A stretch of DNA of 64,000 bases, from contig VDFB02373365.1 of NCBI GenBank assembly GCA_007258455.2, positions 221,682,552-221,746,551 on the forward strand. The letters are read 5' to 3'. The notes under the pieces are model-generated. The model worked only from the letters and a program-made list of their open reading frames with translations. It was not told where the DNA came from and ran no database searches. The position numbers and the translations under genes were made by a program. Numbering within the stretch: the stretch's first letter is position 1; each line of letters opens with the position of its first letter. The stretch is from Sequoia sempervirens (Eukaryota; Streptophyta; Pinopsida; Cupressales; Cupressaceae). This document shows positions 11,201-21,507 of the stretch, piece by piece.

Positions 11201-11255
11201 TTTATCATTTTTCAATTTTTTTGTATTTTATGGTTTTCAGCTCCATCTTCTGATG

Positions 11256-12836
11256 CTATGCGTAGAACTTTCAGAGATGTAAACTATTGATGGACTCAGT
11301 CAACTGTTCCCCATTTGGAGTTGCCAATTGATATGCTCCGGAACCAAAAGAAGATATGATAATGTATGGACCTAGCCAGTTTGGTTCAAATTTTCCTGGC
11401 TTTTCTCTGTCTGCTTGGTTCTTAGGGTTCTACATGAGAACTAGGTCACTAATGTCAAAATTTCTGACCATAACCTTTTTATTGTAGCTACGACAAAGGA
11501 AATTTTGATATGCTTGGAGGTGATTTAGTGAGTTTTGTCTTCTTTCGTCCAGCATTTCCAACTCGTGCAAGCGTGATTGTCGATATTCCTCTTCATTAGT
11601 TAGACCCTTCAAAAAGACTCGTAGCAAAGGAATTTCAACCTCAATGGGTAAGATGGCTTCAACGCCAAAGACTAGGGTGAATGGGGTGGCCCCTGTAGGC
11701 GTACGAATGCTAGTTCGGTAAGCCCACAGAGCAGGGTTAAGTTGTATGTGCCAGTCACGGCCAGCGTCATTGACAGTCTTTTTGAGAATCTTGACAATGG
11801 TTTTATTCAACGCCTCAGCTTGACCATTTCCTTGGGGGTAATATGGGGATGAAAAGTGTTGTTGGATATGGAATTGCTCACATAACTCCCGTATGTCTTG
11901 GTTTTTGAACGGACGTCCGTTGTCAGTGATGATGGACTGTGGAAGGCCATACTAGAAAATGATGTAGTTGAGGATGAATTTTGATATTTGTTTGCCAGTT
12001 ATATATGTCAATGGGATGGCTTCGATCCACTTTGTGAAATACTCAGTGGTGGTGATAATGAATTTATGGCCGTTGGATGAAGTTGGATGAATCTTACCCA
12101 CAAGGTCGAGTCCCCATTGAGCGAAAGGCCAAGGGGAGGTGATCGGCCGGAGTTCTTGTGCTGGAGCATGGACCAGGTCACTGTGTATTTGACATTTGTG
12201 ACAAGTTCTGACATATCCAAGTGCATCTTTTTCCATGGTCAGCCAATAATACCCAAGCCTTGTTAGTTTCTTAGCCAGAGTAGGACCACTCGAATGAGAT
12301 CCGCATATACCGTCGTGCACTTCTCGTAAAGTCGTACATGCTTCATCAGTGTCTAGACATCTAAGGAGGGTATTGTCGAAACTACGGCGGTATAGGGTGT
12401 CACTGATAATGACATGTCTTGCAGATTTCCTAATGAAGGACTTCCTTTGGTTATTGGACAGGTTCGGTGGAAGAGTTTGAGTCTTTAGATAGTCATAAAT
12501 GTCCTGATACCAAGGAGAGTTGGGACCAACAAGTTCGCAAACCATTTCTGACTCTGGGATATCGTATGCTGGTATCAACAGTTGTTCTATGAGGAACTCA
12601 AATTGTGACAAATTTTTAGGGATGTCCAAGAGAGAACTAATAGTAGCCATTGCGTCAGCTGCCTTATTCTGTGCCTTGGGGATTTGTTCAAAAGAAACTG
12701 ATTGGAAGTATGTTAGGAAATTGTCCACCATCCTCTTGTAAGGAAGCAACTTCTCATCCTTTGTTTCATAGTCATCATTCACTTGGTTATTACTAGCTGG
12801 GAATCCCCGAATACAAGCAGTGTCTGAATTTTCCAT
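11256..12836 (-). pseudogene. E2 integrase, with the end of the second RNase H
   Basis: Its first residues (about 12836-12650) are the C-terminal part of the archaeal-type RNase H. The integrase zinc finger follows (GSHSSGPTLAKKL then CHKCQ). The catalytic core has WGLDLVG (first D), IITDNG (second D) and GNGQAEALNKT (E). The C-terminal part ends at TAG 11256-11258. The frame is broken by TAG at 11952, just before the second catalytic motif, and TAG at 11430. It lies one frame away from the RT segment because of an indel near 12790. In a working element this would be released from Gag-Pol and insert the cDNA. Confidence 0.9.
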
Positions 12837-13471
12837 TTGATTGCCAACTTGAGACCTGTAACTAGTGCTTCATATTCAGCGATGTTATCTGTGCAAGGGA
12901 AAGCGATCCTGAATGAATTAGGAATTGAATCTCTTTGTGGTGTGATAAACAAGATTCCAGCGCCTGAGCCATGACCAGTATGAGACCCATCAAATTACAA
13001 CTTCCATGGTGTTGCTGGTTTCGCATGAAAAATGGACTCGTCCAGAAAATCCATTACCAATGGATGAGAGACTTGGATTGGTGCATTTTCCATTTGATCT
13101 GCTATTACTTGCCCTTTTATTGCCTTGCGTTCAACATACTGTATGTCGTACTCACTTAGGATCATGACCCATTTTTCCAATTGGCCTGTTAACGCTGCTC
13201 GACTTAATAGGTATTTCAATGGGTCAATCTTGGCAACCAGTTGTGTCTGATGATTGAGCATATAATGCCTTAGTTTTTGGGCTGCAAAAACAACCGCAAG
13301 GCATGCACGTTCAATGTATGTGTAATTCAACTCATAACCTATCAGTGTGCGGCTGATGTAGTAGATTGCTCTTTCTTTCCCTTCATGATCATTTTGGGCC
13401 AATAATGCCCCCAGTGCTGAACTAGTGGTCGAGATGTATATAATTAATGGCTTTCCATGAATGGGCGACAT
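12790..13471 (-). pseudogene. E2 RNase H region: gypsy RNase H plus archaeal-type RNase H
   Basis: The first part (13471 to about 13010) is the Ty3-type RNase H that follows RT, with motifs such as YYISRTLIGYELNYTYIERACLAV; its acidic positions look degenerate (IYISTTSSALGALLAQ where D is usual). After a TAA at 12995 comes a second RNase H start, FDGSHTGHGSGAGI, then IAEYEALVTGL and FGDSQLV, which retain the D, E and D of an active aRNH. Dual RNase H is a known mark of the Tat lineage. An indel near 12790 shifts the frame into the integrase segment. Confidence 0.85.
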
Positions 13472-13483
13472 GAGGACTGGTGT

Positions 13484-14731
13484 TCATAGCAGGTAATCTT
13501 TGATTTGCTGGAAGGCCTGTAGACATTTATCCGTCCATACAAAGGGGACACCTTTGCGCAACAGGTACTGGAATGGGTGGCACTTATCTACCAATTGAGC
13601 TATGAAACGGCGAATAGATTGTACTCTGCCTTGCAGAGTTCTGAGTTCACTGATCCCTCGAGGTAGAGGCATGTCTATGATTGCTTTGACTTTTTCTGGA
13701 TCAACCTCTATACCTCTTCGGGAAACTATGTACCCCAATAGTTTACCTGACGTGACCCCAAAAACACACTTCTTAGGGTTTAGCCAAACTTTGTACTCTT
13801 CCAGTCTCTTGAAAATTTTGTCGAGTACCTTCAAATGATCTTTCCTTGTTGCTGATTTGGCCAATAGGTCATCTACATAATCTTCCATTATATTGTGCAT
13901 CATGTCATGGAAGATCGTGTTCATAGCCCTTTGATACGTGGCACCTGCATTTTTAAGACCAAAGGGCATGACGTTCCAACAATATGTCCCCCATGGGCAT
14001 GTAAATGATGTTTTGTGCTTATCCTCAGGAGCGATGCAAATTTGATTATAGCTAGAAAAACCATCCATGAGGGATAGCATCTCATGTCCTGTAGTTAGGT
14101 CGACTATGATGTCAATGTTGGGCAAAGGAAAGTCATCCTTTGGACATGCTTTATTTAGGTCTTGAAAATCTGTACATACCCAAATCAGTCCATTTGGCTT
14201 TGTCACCGACACTAGGTTGGAAATCCATTCAGCATAATCTATAGACCTTATGAATCCGACATCCAATAATTTCTTTAACTCGGCCTTGACCAGTAGAGCA
14301 ACTTGAGGGTGCATTTTGCGCAACTTCTGCTTGACTGGTTTAGCGTTGGGTAATAGTGGCAGATGATGCAAAACCAGCTTGGGGTCCAATCCTGGCATGT
14401 CTGAGTAGGACCATGTGAAGTTTATTTTCTGTTCTGCAAAGAATTTATGAAATTCTGGTTTCTCTTCATCAGTCAATGATGCGGCAAATAGGACCATCTT
14501 GGGGTCTTCTGCAATTGAAATGTTATCCTCTATTATGTCCTCAATAAGCATGGCCGATTTCTCCTGTTGCACAGGGAGAAAGTCCAGTCCTCCATCTTTG
14601 GGCGCCTCAGAGAGGTTTTCACCCGCAGATTTGTCCTTTATTTTTACTATTTTATCGTCAAGAGGTGCCTTTCGGTTTTCACCTAGAGACGTTTCATTTT
14701 TTACTTTATTTTTACTTTTGCGACTAGAGGA
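13484..14731 (-). pseudogene. E2 reverse transcriptase
   Basis: A nearly intact RT of about 400 codons. Visible motifs are GFIRSIDYAEWISN, VCTDFQDLNKACPKDDFPLP, LSLMDGFSSYNQI, MPFGLKNAGATYQRAM and the catalytic YVDDLLAKS, followed by LNPKKCVFGV and LGYIVSRRGIEVDPEK. The open frame begins right after TAG 14732 and ends at TGA 13484, after which the same frame continues into RNase H. The active site looks intact, so inactivity comes from the surrounding stops. Confidence 0.93.
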
Positions 14732-15127
14732 CTAGATAGTCTCGCAGAAGTATGTCGCGTAGTCTAAATCAATGGAAAATCCTGATTTGTGGTCCCCACT
14801 GGGTATGCCTTCTCGTAATCCCATGAATTCGGCAATGGCTTCATCATTTTGGAATGTGTCCAGAATTGGTGGTCCTTGTTGGTCCCAATCGACTAATTCA
14901 GGGTAGACTAAATAAATGCCATCGTCAAGGCTAGTGAATTGGGGTGAGGATGCAGATAGCATGCAGATGGATTCGTTGATGTTGTAGATGAGGTTATCAT
15001 CATCCAACTCTATATCGGACTCTATCCAATATTCTCCTTCACTAGTGTCATATTCATTATCATAATAAGGAGTGAAGATTTTAGAGCCTTGGTTATCAAT
15101 GTCGCCTGACACTTCAGATAGATTAGA
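14732..15127 (-). pseudogene. E2 acidic linker between protease/G-patch and RT
   Basis: An in-frame segment of about 126 codons, rich in Asp, Glu and Ser, between two TAG codons (15128 and 14732). It links the protease region with RT in the same frame. No domain was recognised; a linker is normal here in Tat polyproteins. Confidence 0.6.
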
Positions 15128-16325
15128 CTAATGGGGTTCAGATGATGATTGTTGTGTGTCATGGGAAGTGGTAGTAGGACTTTGGCTGTTTGGTGTTTGT
15201 TCAATTTTGAATGTTTGCCAAAATCGTTGTTCAGAGGTCAGTTCCCCTGGTTCGACAAACAAATCATCAAGACAACAGTCACTTAGGGATCGTTTTGAGC
15301 CAAATTCCCACTCATGGGAGTCAGTTTCAGTTAGGGTTTCCCTAGTAGTCTCGCCACTATCAGAAGCATGTACTCGCTCATTTGAAAGTCCAGAGGTACG
15401 TCGATCGTCATTGTTGAGTGATCCAAACCCTAATCCAAGGTACTTCATAGTTTGAAAAGTTTCTATAGGTTCCCTTTGACTAGTTTTATTTTTCCCAAGA
15501 CCACTAGTACCATCGTAGCCTTTAGCCTTCATGATGTTGTAACCTTTGCCATATTTTTGAACTGGTAATGGAGGTAATGCGACTGTATCCTTATAGATCC
15601 ATCCTGTGATGTCAGCAAGGTCTTCATCACTCATGTCTCCCCACTTGATAAAAACTATATTCAGTGGAACTTTGAAGGTTTCTTGAGGTTCCCTTCTGAA
15701 ACATGGCCGCCCATATATCTTTGGAGGAGTGGGTATTGTAGTTATGCTGTATGTTGTATTTAGTTTGAACTCTTCGCAGCCCAGGTCCTGGATTTTGACA
15801 GTTGCCTCAGTCTTAGGGCTGGTGGAAGGTGGTGGTATGGCGGAGGACATGGATGGAGTGGGTGTGGAAGATGACATGAGTGTGGAAGGATCGATGTATT
15901 TGGATGACGAGGAGCCAGGTGCTTCTCGGTTAATAGGTACTCGGTTTTCAGAGATACCCCTTAAATTGGTACAATATTGGAAAGGGTCGGGGTCTCCGTA
16001 TATGGTTACTTCTATACCGTCAAAAGGAAACTTGAGGCATTGGTGGTATGTTGATAGAATGGCTTTTAAGGCGTGGATCCATGGACGACCAAGTAAGATG
16101 TTATATGGTAGTTCCAAATCCAAGACCTGGCAAGTTGTGTCTACAATGACCGGTCCCACTCTGATAGGGAGAGAGATAACACCCTGTGAAGAGCGTTCCT
16201 CATTGTTGTATGCTTTGATCACTATACTTTTCATTGGGTCTACGCATGCATCAGAGAACCCAAGAGCCTTAACCAGTTTGAGGGAACATATATTCAACCC
16301 TGCTCTGCCATCTATTAAAACCCAT
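15128..16325 (-). pseudogene. E2 aspartic protease followed by a G-patch motif
   Basis: The protease region starts with LIDGRAGLNICSL (catalytic D, with R-A where G-S/T is more usual). It continues through VIVDTTCQVLDLELPYNILLGRPW, the conserved end of Tat-type proteases. A Ser/Pro/Thr linker follows. A glycine-rich motif lies at about residues 249-278 of the open frame (nucleotides about 15464-15553): KYGKGYNIMKAKGYDG then GLGK, a good match to the G-patch pattern. G-patch domains bind RNA or helicases, and betaretroviruses carry one after protease. A 1-nt frame break near 16300-16326 separates it from the upstream segment; TAG at 15128 ends it. Confidence 0.8.
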
Positions 16326-16853
16326 CTAACTCTGTGCTTGTGGACAAAAACTTATGTGTAATGCGTCATTGTGGTTGGTTTTAGATGATGAGTAATCCTG
16401 ATCCGAGAAGGTGACATGGTGCGGCATGGTGAGATACCCCACCATAATTTGAAACTGATTGACATCAATGTCCTTCAGGACCGACGACTCTAAGAGAGTT
16501 TTGTCTAGGATTTCTTTGTGCCCAGGAGAGATACGAAGCAGCTCAAGGATAGATATTTGCACGAGAGTCTTTCCTAGTTGGTCAATTAGGTTGAACTGAC
16601 CTTTGGGTTTCCACTGTTGTGGGGTTGAGACAGGTTTTGGCTGTTTAGCAGATGAAGCTAGTTGTGATTGCTTAGCAGATGGGCCTGCTATAGTGATTTT
16701 GGCTTGTCTAGGGGGAGGTGGACTAGCTATAGTGACCTTGCCACTTCGCGTAGTAGTATTACACTGTGGTGCTCTCTTGATCATAATGGTATTGATGTAT
16801 TCATCATCAGTTCTGACATTTATTATTGGTCCACTAGAATAATTGTACTTGGC
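16326..16853 (-). pseudogene. E2 segment between gag and protease
   Basis: In the same frame as gag and separated from it only by TGA 16854-16856. The first part is Lys/Pro/Ser/Gln-rich and basic; the second is the FNLIDQLGKTLVQISILELL block that precedes protease in Tat-type elements. The single in-frame TGA could be a natural readthrough stop or a nonsense mutation; one copy cannot tell. The segment ends at a frameshift before the protease active site. Confidence 0.65.
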
Positions 16854-19253
16854 TCAGGTGAAGTTAGCTTGGTTTTGTGAACCTGAAGTGGAAGCATTAT
16901 GAGAATCATGGTCCTGCAGTGGATTCTTGTGGATAGTATGATCTGAGTTGGAGTTGAATTGCGATCCACCTACTTCAATGGTGCGATTTTCAATAAGGTC
17001 TTGTATTATGTTTTTTAGTTGTCGACAGTTGGAAGTTGTATGCCCTTTGACTCGATGGTATTCGCAAAGTGCATTGTCATTCCACCATGCTGGTTTGAAT
17101 TGTCCTGGGTCATATGGTTTTATTGCCGGAAGTGTGATGACCCCATGTTGGATGTATTTCTTAAGGACATCTTCAATGGGTTCACCCAAATGGGTGTATG
17201 TGCGACCCCTAGGAAATTGTCTCATCGAACGATATTGTCCTTGATTGTTTTGGACACTTTGGGTGTTTGAAGAAGTATTGGGAGGAGGTGTCAATGTCGT
17301 TGTTGGTCTGTTTTGTTGTTGAAACCCTTTCAGGGCCAATACAGGACTTGCAGTCTTGGCGTCTACAACACTGTCATTTGTGACATGCTTATTCTTGACC
17401 CAATATTTGTTTTTGTTAGCGGGTGGGTTGGTGTTTGTGTTTTTGGAACCATATCTCAGTTCTCCCTTTGCGATAAGGGATTTCTCAATTTGGACCCCCT
17501 TTTCCACTAATTTTGTGAAGCTTGTGCAACAATGTATTTGCAATGCGAATTTTAGGGGCCCTAGAAGTGTTTGGACAAACATGTCAACTTTTTCCCTTTC
17601 AGGAATGTCAATGTGACATCGACTAGCAAGGCTTCTCCATTTTTGAAAGAATGGAATAAATGTCTCACCAGAGTCTTCTTGTGTGAGATTGCACAAACTA
17701 GTGATAGAGGTATCCATGTCAATGTTGTATGCATAATTTCTTATGAATCTTCTTTTGAGCTCATCCCATGTCTGGATATCTTTTTGCATTGAAAACCATT
17801 CAAGGGCTTGACCCGCCAAACTTTTGGAAAAAAGTCTCATCAAGTATGTTGGTTCATAGGCGATATCCATACCGTTAGTTGTGAATTCGTGAAGATGTTC
17901 AATGGGATTTATCTTGCCTCTATATTTTGTGAAGTTGGGTGACACGTATCTTGGTGGAAATGCGGGCATGTATAAGTTCGTGTCGAATGGGTATACATCT
18001 AGGTCATATGATATTTCTAATTTCTTGCCTGAAATGTATATGTTTTGCATAGTTTTCTCCATGTCCCTCATTCTTGCTTTGAGTTCATCTATGGTAGGAT
18101 CGTTTACATTTCCGTGTGTTGGGTTGCCTGGTACACCATGTGTTCCTATCTGGTGTGCATGGATGTTGGTATATTGTGGTGGTACGGATTGTTGTGGTAT
18201 GTATGACGTGTGTTGTTGGTATTGGAAGTTATGATTTGGTGCCTGTTGATGAGTATGAATGTTGGATGAGTATGTTGGGATATGTCCCCCAGCCATGTGT
18301 GTCGTTATTTGGGGGATGTTGTGACCATGAGTGTTATGGTGTATCAATGATGTCATGGGTTGTGTTATTTGGCCACCTTGTGTAAATTGTTGGTTTTGTA
18401 CAAGGGGGACGTTTGTATTTGTGCCTTGGGAGGTAATGACATTTGACTGTGTTGTCGTGTTAATGTTTTTTTGTTGTCCTTTAATAAAGATACGTCCTGT
18501 GGCTCCTCCCAAAGGATTTTGTGAATTATTACTAAACGGATTTGTCAAAGTTGTGTTCATGGTGGTAGATGTAGTTGTCAAAGGGGGATTGTGGTGACTT
18601 GATGATGCCCCTGTGGTATTTACTATCATGGTAAAAAGAGGATTGGAATAATTTGCCCACGTTGTTGAGGAGCCAAGAGTGGTTCCATCCGATTGGGGTA
18701 GTGTTGTGGATGTTGTGGATGATTGTGATCCCCCAATAGATGTAGCATTTATTGTGTTGGAGATGTTTGGGACGTTGGGCGTGGTATGTACTATCGTTGT
18801 CATCCCAAAGGAAGTATTGTTCGTTGTATTTAGAAGTTGACAACTATGTGACATGTTATGTGCGTTATTGGCATTAGGGTCATGAAGTGTCAAATTTAGC
18901 GTGTTGGCATCAAATCCGGGTGGTAACTTAGCTCCTTCACTCAAGAGCATGGCTACGAATCCGTCTCTATCCTGACGAGCTATTGTTTCAGCAAGCTGAT
19001 AGACCTCTGGGTCTTGTGTCAATGCCTCTATGTTTTCCTGAAGCAGTTGACCGTTTTCATCTCTTTGCAAGTAGAGGTCGAATGTACTGTTTGATGAGGA
19101 TTGTGTTGTCACTGGGGGTTGATTGTCTAGATTGGAAAATGGATCGTACAAAGTCTAGTTTGAGTCATGTGGAGGGCTGTTGATAGTAAATGGGGGGTCT
19201 TGCCTAAAGTGTTCCATTTGTCTCTTTTGTTTTTGAAGCCTGGTTTCAACCAT
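16854..19253 (-). pseudogene. E2 gag (capsid/nucleocapsid precursor)
   Basis: The proposed start is ATG 19253-19251 (MVETRLQKQKRQ), from which the frame is open except for TAG at codon 33 (19157-19155). Total length is about 800 codons, long for gag. Residues about 90-390 are Asn/Thr/Ser/Gln/His-rich low complexity. The capsid-type retrotransposon gag domain follows (FPPRYVSPNFTKYRG ... GQALEWFSM ... TWDELKRRF ... FFQKWRSLASRC), then the single Tat-type knuckle CEYHRVKGHTTSNC near the C-terminus. It ends at TGA 16854. It would package element RNA into cytoplasmic particles. Confidence 0.9.
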
Positions 19254-19857
19254 AAAATGAGATTGCTCAAAAGGGTATGACAACTAAATGCAAGTATGAC
19301 ACTATGTAAAGTCTAAGGTTCAAAATGATGACTAAAATGACTACTATTTTTGGATTTTTGTGAATAAGGTATGCGATGTGCATGCAAAGTAAGACAAGGT
19401 TATCTAAGTACTTCTAAGCTAGAACTTTGTTTTCAATTTTGACTGCTAAAGGACTTTGTTGGAAATGACAAATTGACAAGGTCTAAATGACTAGTGAGTC
19501 TTCCTAACTAGACTTTTGAGTTGGAAGAAATCTCACAAAAGAGGACAATGACTAAAGGAGGTTTGATAACTTAGTCCAAGAGGGTTTAATGTCGAAAACA
19601 ATGATTTTGCAAAGTGTACTAAGATTTTCCTAATCCTAAGTATGCAAGATGTGAACCTAGGGATAATGTAATGTTGAATGTATGCAACTAAAAGGAATGA
19701 TGTATGAAACCTATGGTGACTAATGCAAGCTAATAGACAAGACTTTGAGCAATATCAAGTTTGGTTTCTGACAGAATCTTCTTGATGACAGTGTTTAACA
19801 AATGGTTGAAAATTTGAAGACCTCTGGTTTTGACTGTGAAGTTTAAAATTCTGATAG

Positions 19858-20070
19858 GCAAATGCGTCACAGTTTGGCAAATGCGTCACAGTTTAGCAAA
19901 TGTGGTTCAGTTTTTCACTTGCGACTTTCTGACTATCAAATGTGATTTGATTAAGCACATGCGGCTTTTAAATTGACAGATGTGTCACGACGCCTACAGA
20001 TGCAGCGTTCTAAGTTTCAAATGTGGTTTAGCAGAACAGTTGTGTTGCATAAAATCAATTGCGGTTTGAC
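19858..20070 (-). repeat. GACGCATTTG-like motif array, gag side, block 1
   Basis: On the plus strand the words gcaaatgcgtcaca (twice, 19 bp apart), gcaaatgtggttca, cacttgcgactt, gcacatgcggct, acagatgcagcg and tcaattgcggtt recur every 19-22 bp. Read on the gag strand this is the GACGCATTTG / ACCGCAATTG motif, the same as in the PMD intron. Confidence 0.8.
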
Positions 20071-21249
20071 AGATATGACTTTTTTGTTTCAAAGTGATTT
20101 TCTTGTCGTTTTGATGGAAATTTTGATTTGCTTGGTGAATGTTTTGTTTGAACTGTAATAGAACCAGAATACACTTGACAAACACAGCATTTTAGAAAGT
20201 AACCAAACACATATCAGAAAAGCACGATCCTAGGTTAGGCCATGACAGTATTCGCTAGATTCCACGCGGGTTTCCCCAACCGCATATCTGTAGTGTGTGA
20301 ATTCAGAAGCTTGGCTGCACGGGCTCCCCCTTACAATGCACTCTCTTCTCAGGCCAACCAAGCTTCCAACCCCCATGAAACTCCCATGGTGAGCTGATCA
20401 CCTCTACTACAAACTGCGAAGGTGTGGATGCCTTCACACCGACCGGTGCTGCGCTAGCAAATAGAAGGATTTTGGCTTACTACACAATAGTTTTTAGTTT
20501 GGGACCCCCGTTCGAGTGGCCATACATGGGGCAAGAGATTAATCACCATTAAGGTGGCACTCCAGCCTGAAGAGGTTAAGCTCAACAGGGTTTAAGGGAG
20601 TACAACTCCGTCTGTATTACACATCCGCACAAGCAACCTTAGGTTTTCCCTTAAGGTTTACATTTATATACCGGTTGGGGGTAGCTTGGATTTAGCTCCG
20701 TTGCCGGTTTGAGTCACGTTGGGGTGATGAAATCCCCAGGCAGGCCCAATTTCTAGAGTTGGTAACCATTTCTCTTACACCCAACATCGCCCGAAAGCGC
20801 GAGGGGAGAGGATACTCCGATGTACCAAGTCAGGGTAAATAACAGAAAAGAATGGGTCTGGTTTTCTGATCACAAGGTTTTCACCAAGTGAGAGCATACT
20901 CACCTACCATTCCACAATCACAATCAAGCATAAAAGACATGATTTCGTTTTATATGCACCAAACTCAAATGTTCGCTAGTCTAATAAAACAAACATGAAG
21001 TTTATTTATTCCTTCTTTGACATGCGAATCTGCAAACAATGAATTAGTAATATTTTGAAACAATGGTCTTCAACACACGAATGGGAATTGCCACATGCTA
21101 CAAGAGAGGATTAGTAACACAAAATCTAATCTATCCAACATGCAGGAATAAAACAGAATACAGAAAAACAAAAAATCAAAAAACCAGAACCAGAAAAACC
21201 CAAAAATCCAAAAATCAGGACCTCAAAACTGAAAAAAAAATTTACCAGA

Positions 21250-21434
21250 CAGATGCGGCGCGGCAGAGCAAATGCGTCGTTTAGGTCTTCGAATGCAGCT
21301 CGTAAAATCAGATGTGGAGTTTTTGTTGTCGATTGCGGCTTGTCAGATCGATTGTGGTTCTTCTGCGTCAGATGTGTCGCGACGCATCAGCTGTGTCACA
21401 ATGTTTAAAAAAAAAACACTTGCGTCGATCCGTA
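21250..21434 (-). repeat. GACGCATTTG-like motif array, gag side, block 2
   Basis: About eight variants (cagatgcggcg, gcaaatgcgtcg, tcgaatgcagct, cagatgtggag, tcgattgcggct, tcgattgtggtt, cagatgtgtcg, cacttgcgtcg) with roughly 20-bp spacing, CpG-rich, 60-250 bp from the primer site. Confidence 0.75.
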
Positions 21435-21490
21435 CCTGTACGCAAAACAACAGAAAACAAAAAAAAAAAACTGTACAAAAATAGAAAAAC

Positions 21491-21507
21491 GGAGTCGGGT
21501 TCACCAA
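21491..21507 (-). other. Primer-binding site of E2
   Basis: On the minus strand the 5' LTR ends GATTACA and is followed by TTGGTGAACCCGACTCC. TGG next to the LTR fits the CCA end of a tRNA. It is not the common initiator-Met site, and I could not assign the tRNA. E4 has nearly the same site (TGGTGAACCTGA). Confidence 0.75.

Larger units (their letters stand above)
19254..21507 (-). other. E2 5' leader (2.25 kb)
   Basis: Long non-coding leader between the primer site and the gag ATG, read on the minus strand. It contains two GACGCATTTG-like motif arrays, a distinctly GC-richer block (about 20230-20840) that is a candidate for packaging or translation signals, and an A-rich block next to the primer site (about 21150-21245). 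No extra ORF was recognised. Ogre-like elements have an ORF here; this one appears not to. Confidence 0.7.

Noticed and set aside
15729..18843. Plus-strand open frames opposite gag and protease (for example 15729-16361), and the minus-strand frame 18532-18843
   Set aside because: All lie over the real minus-strand gag and protease coding in another frame.
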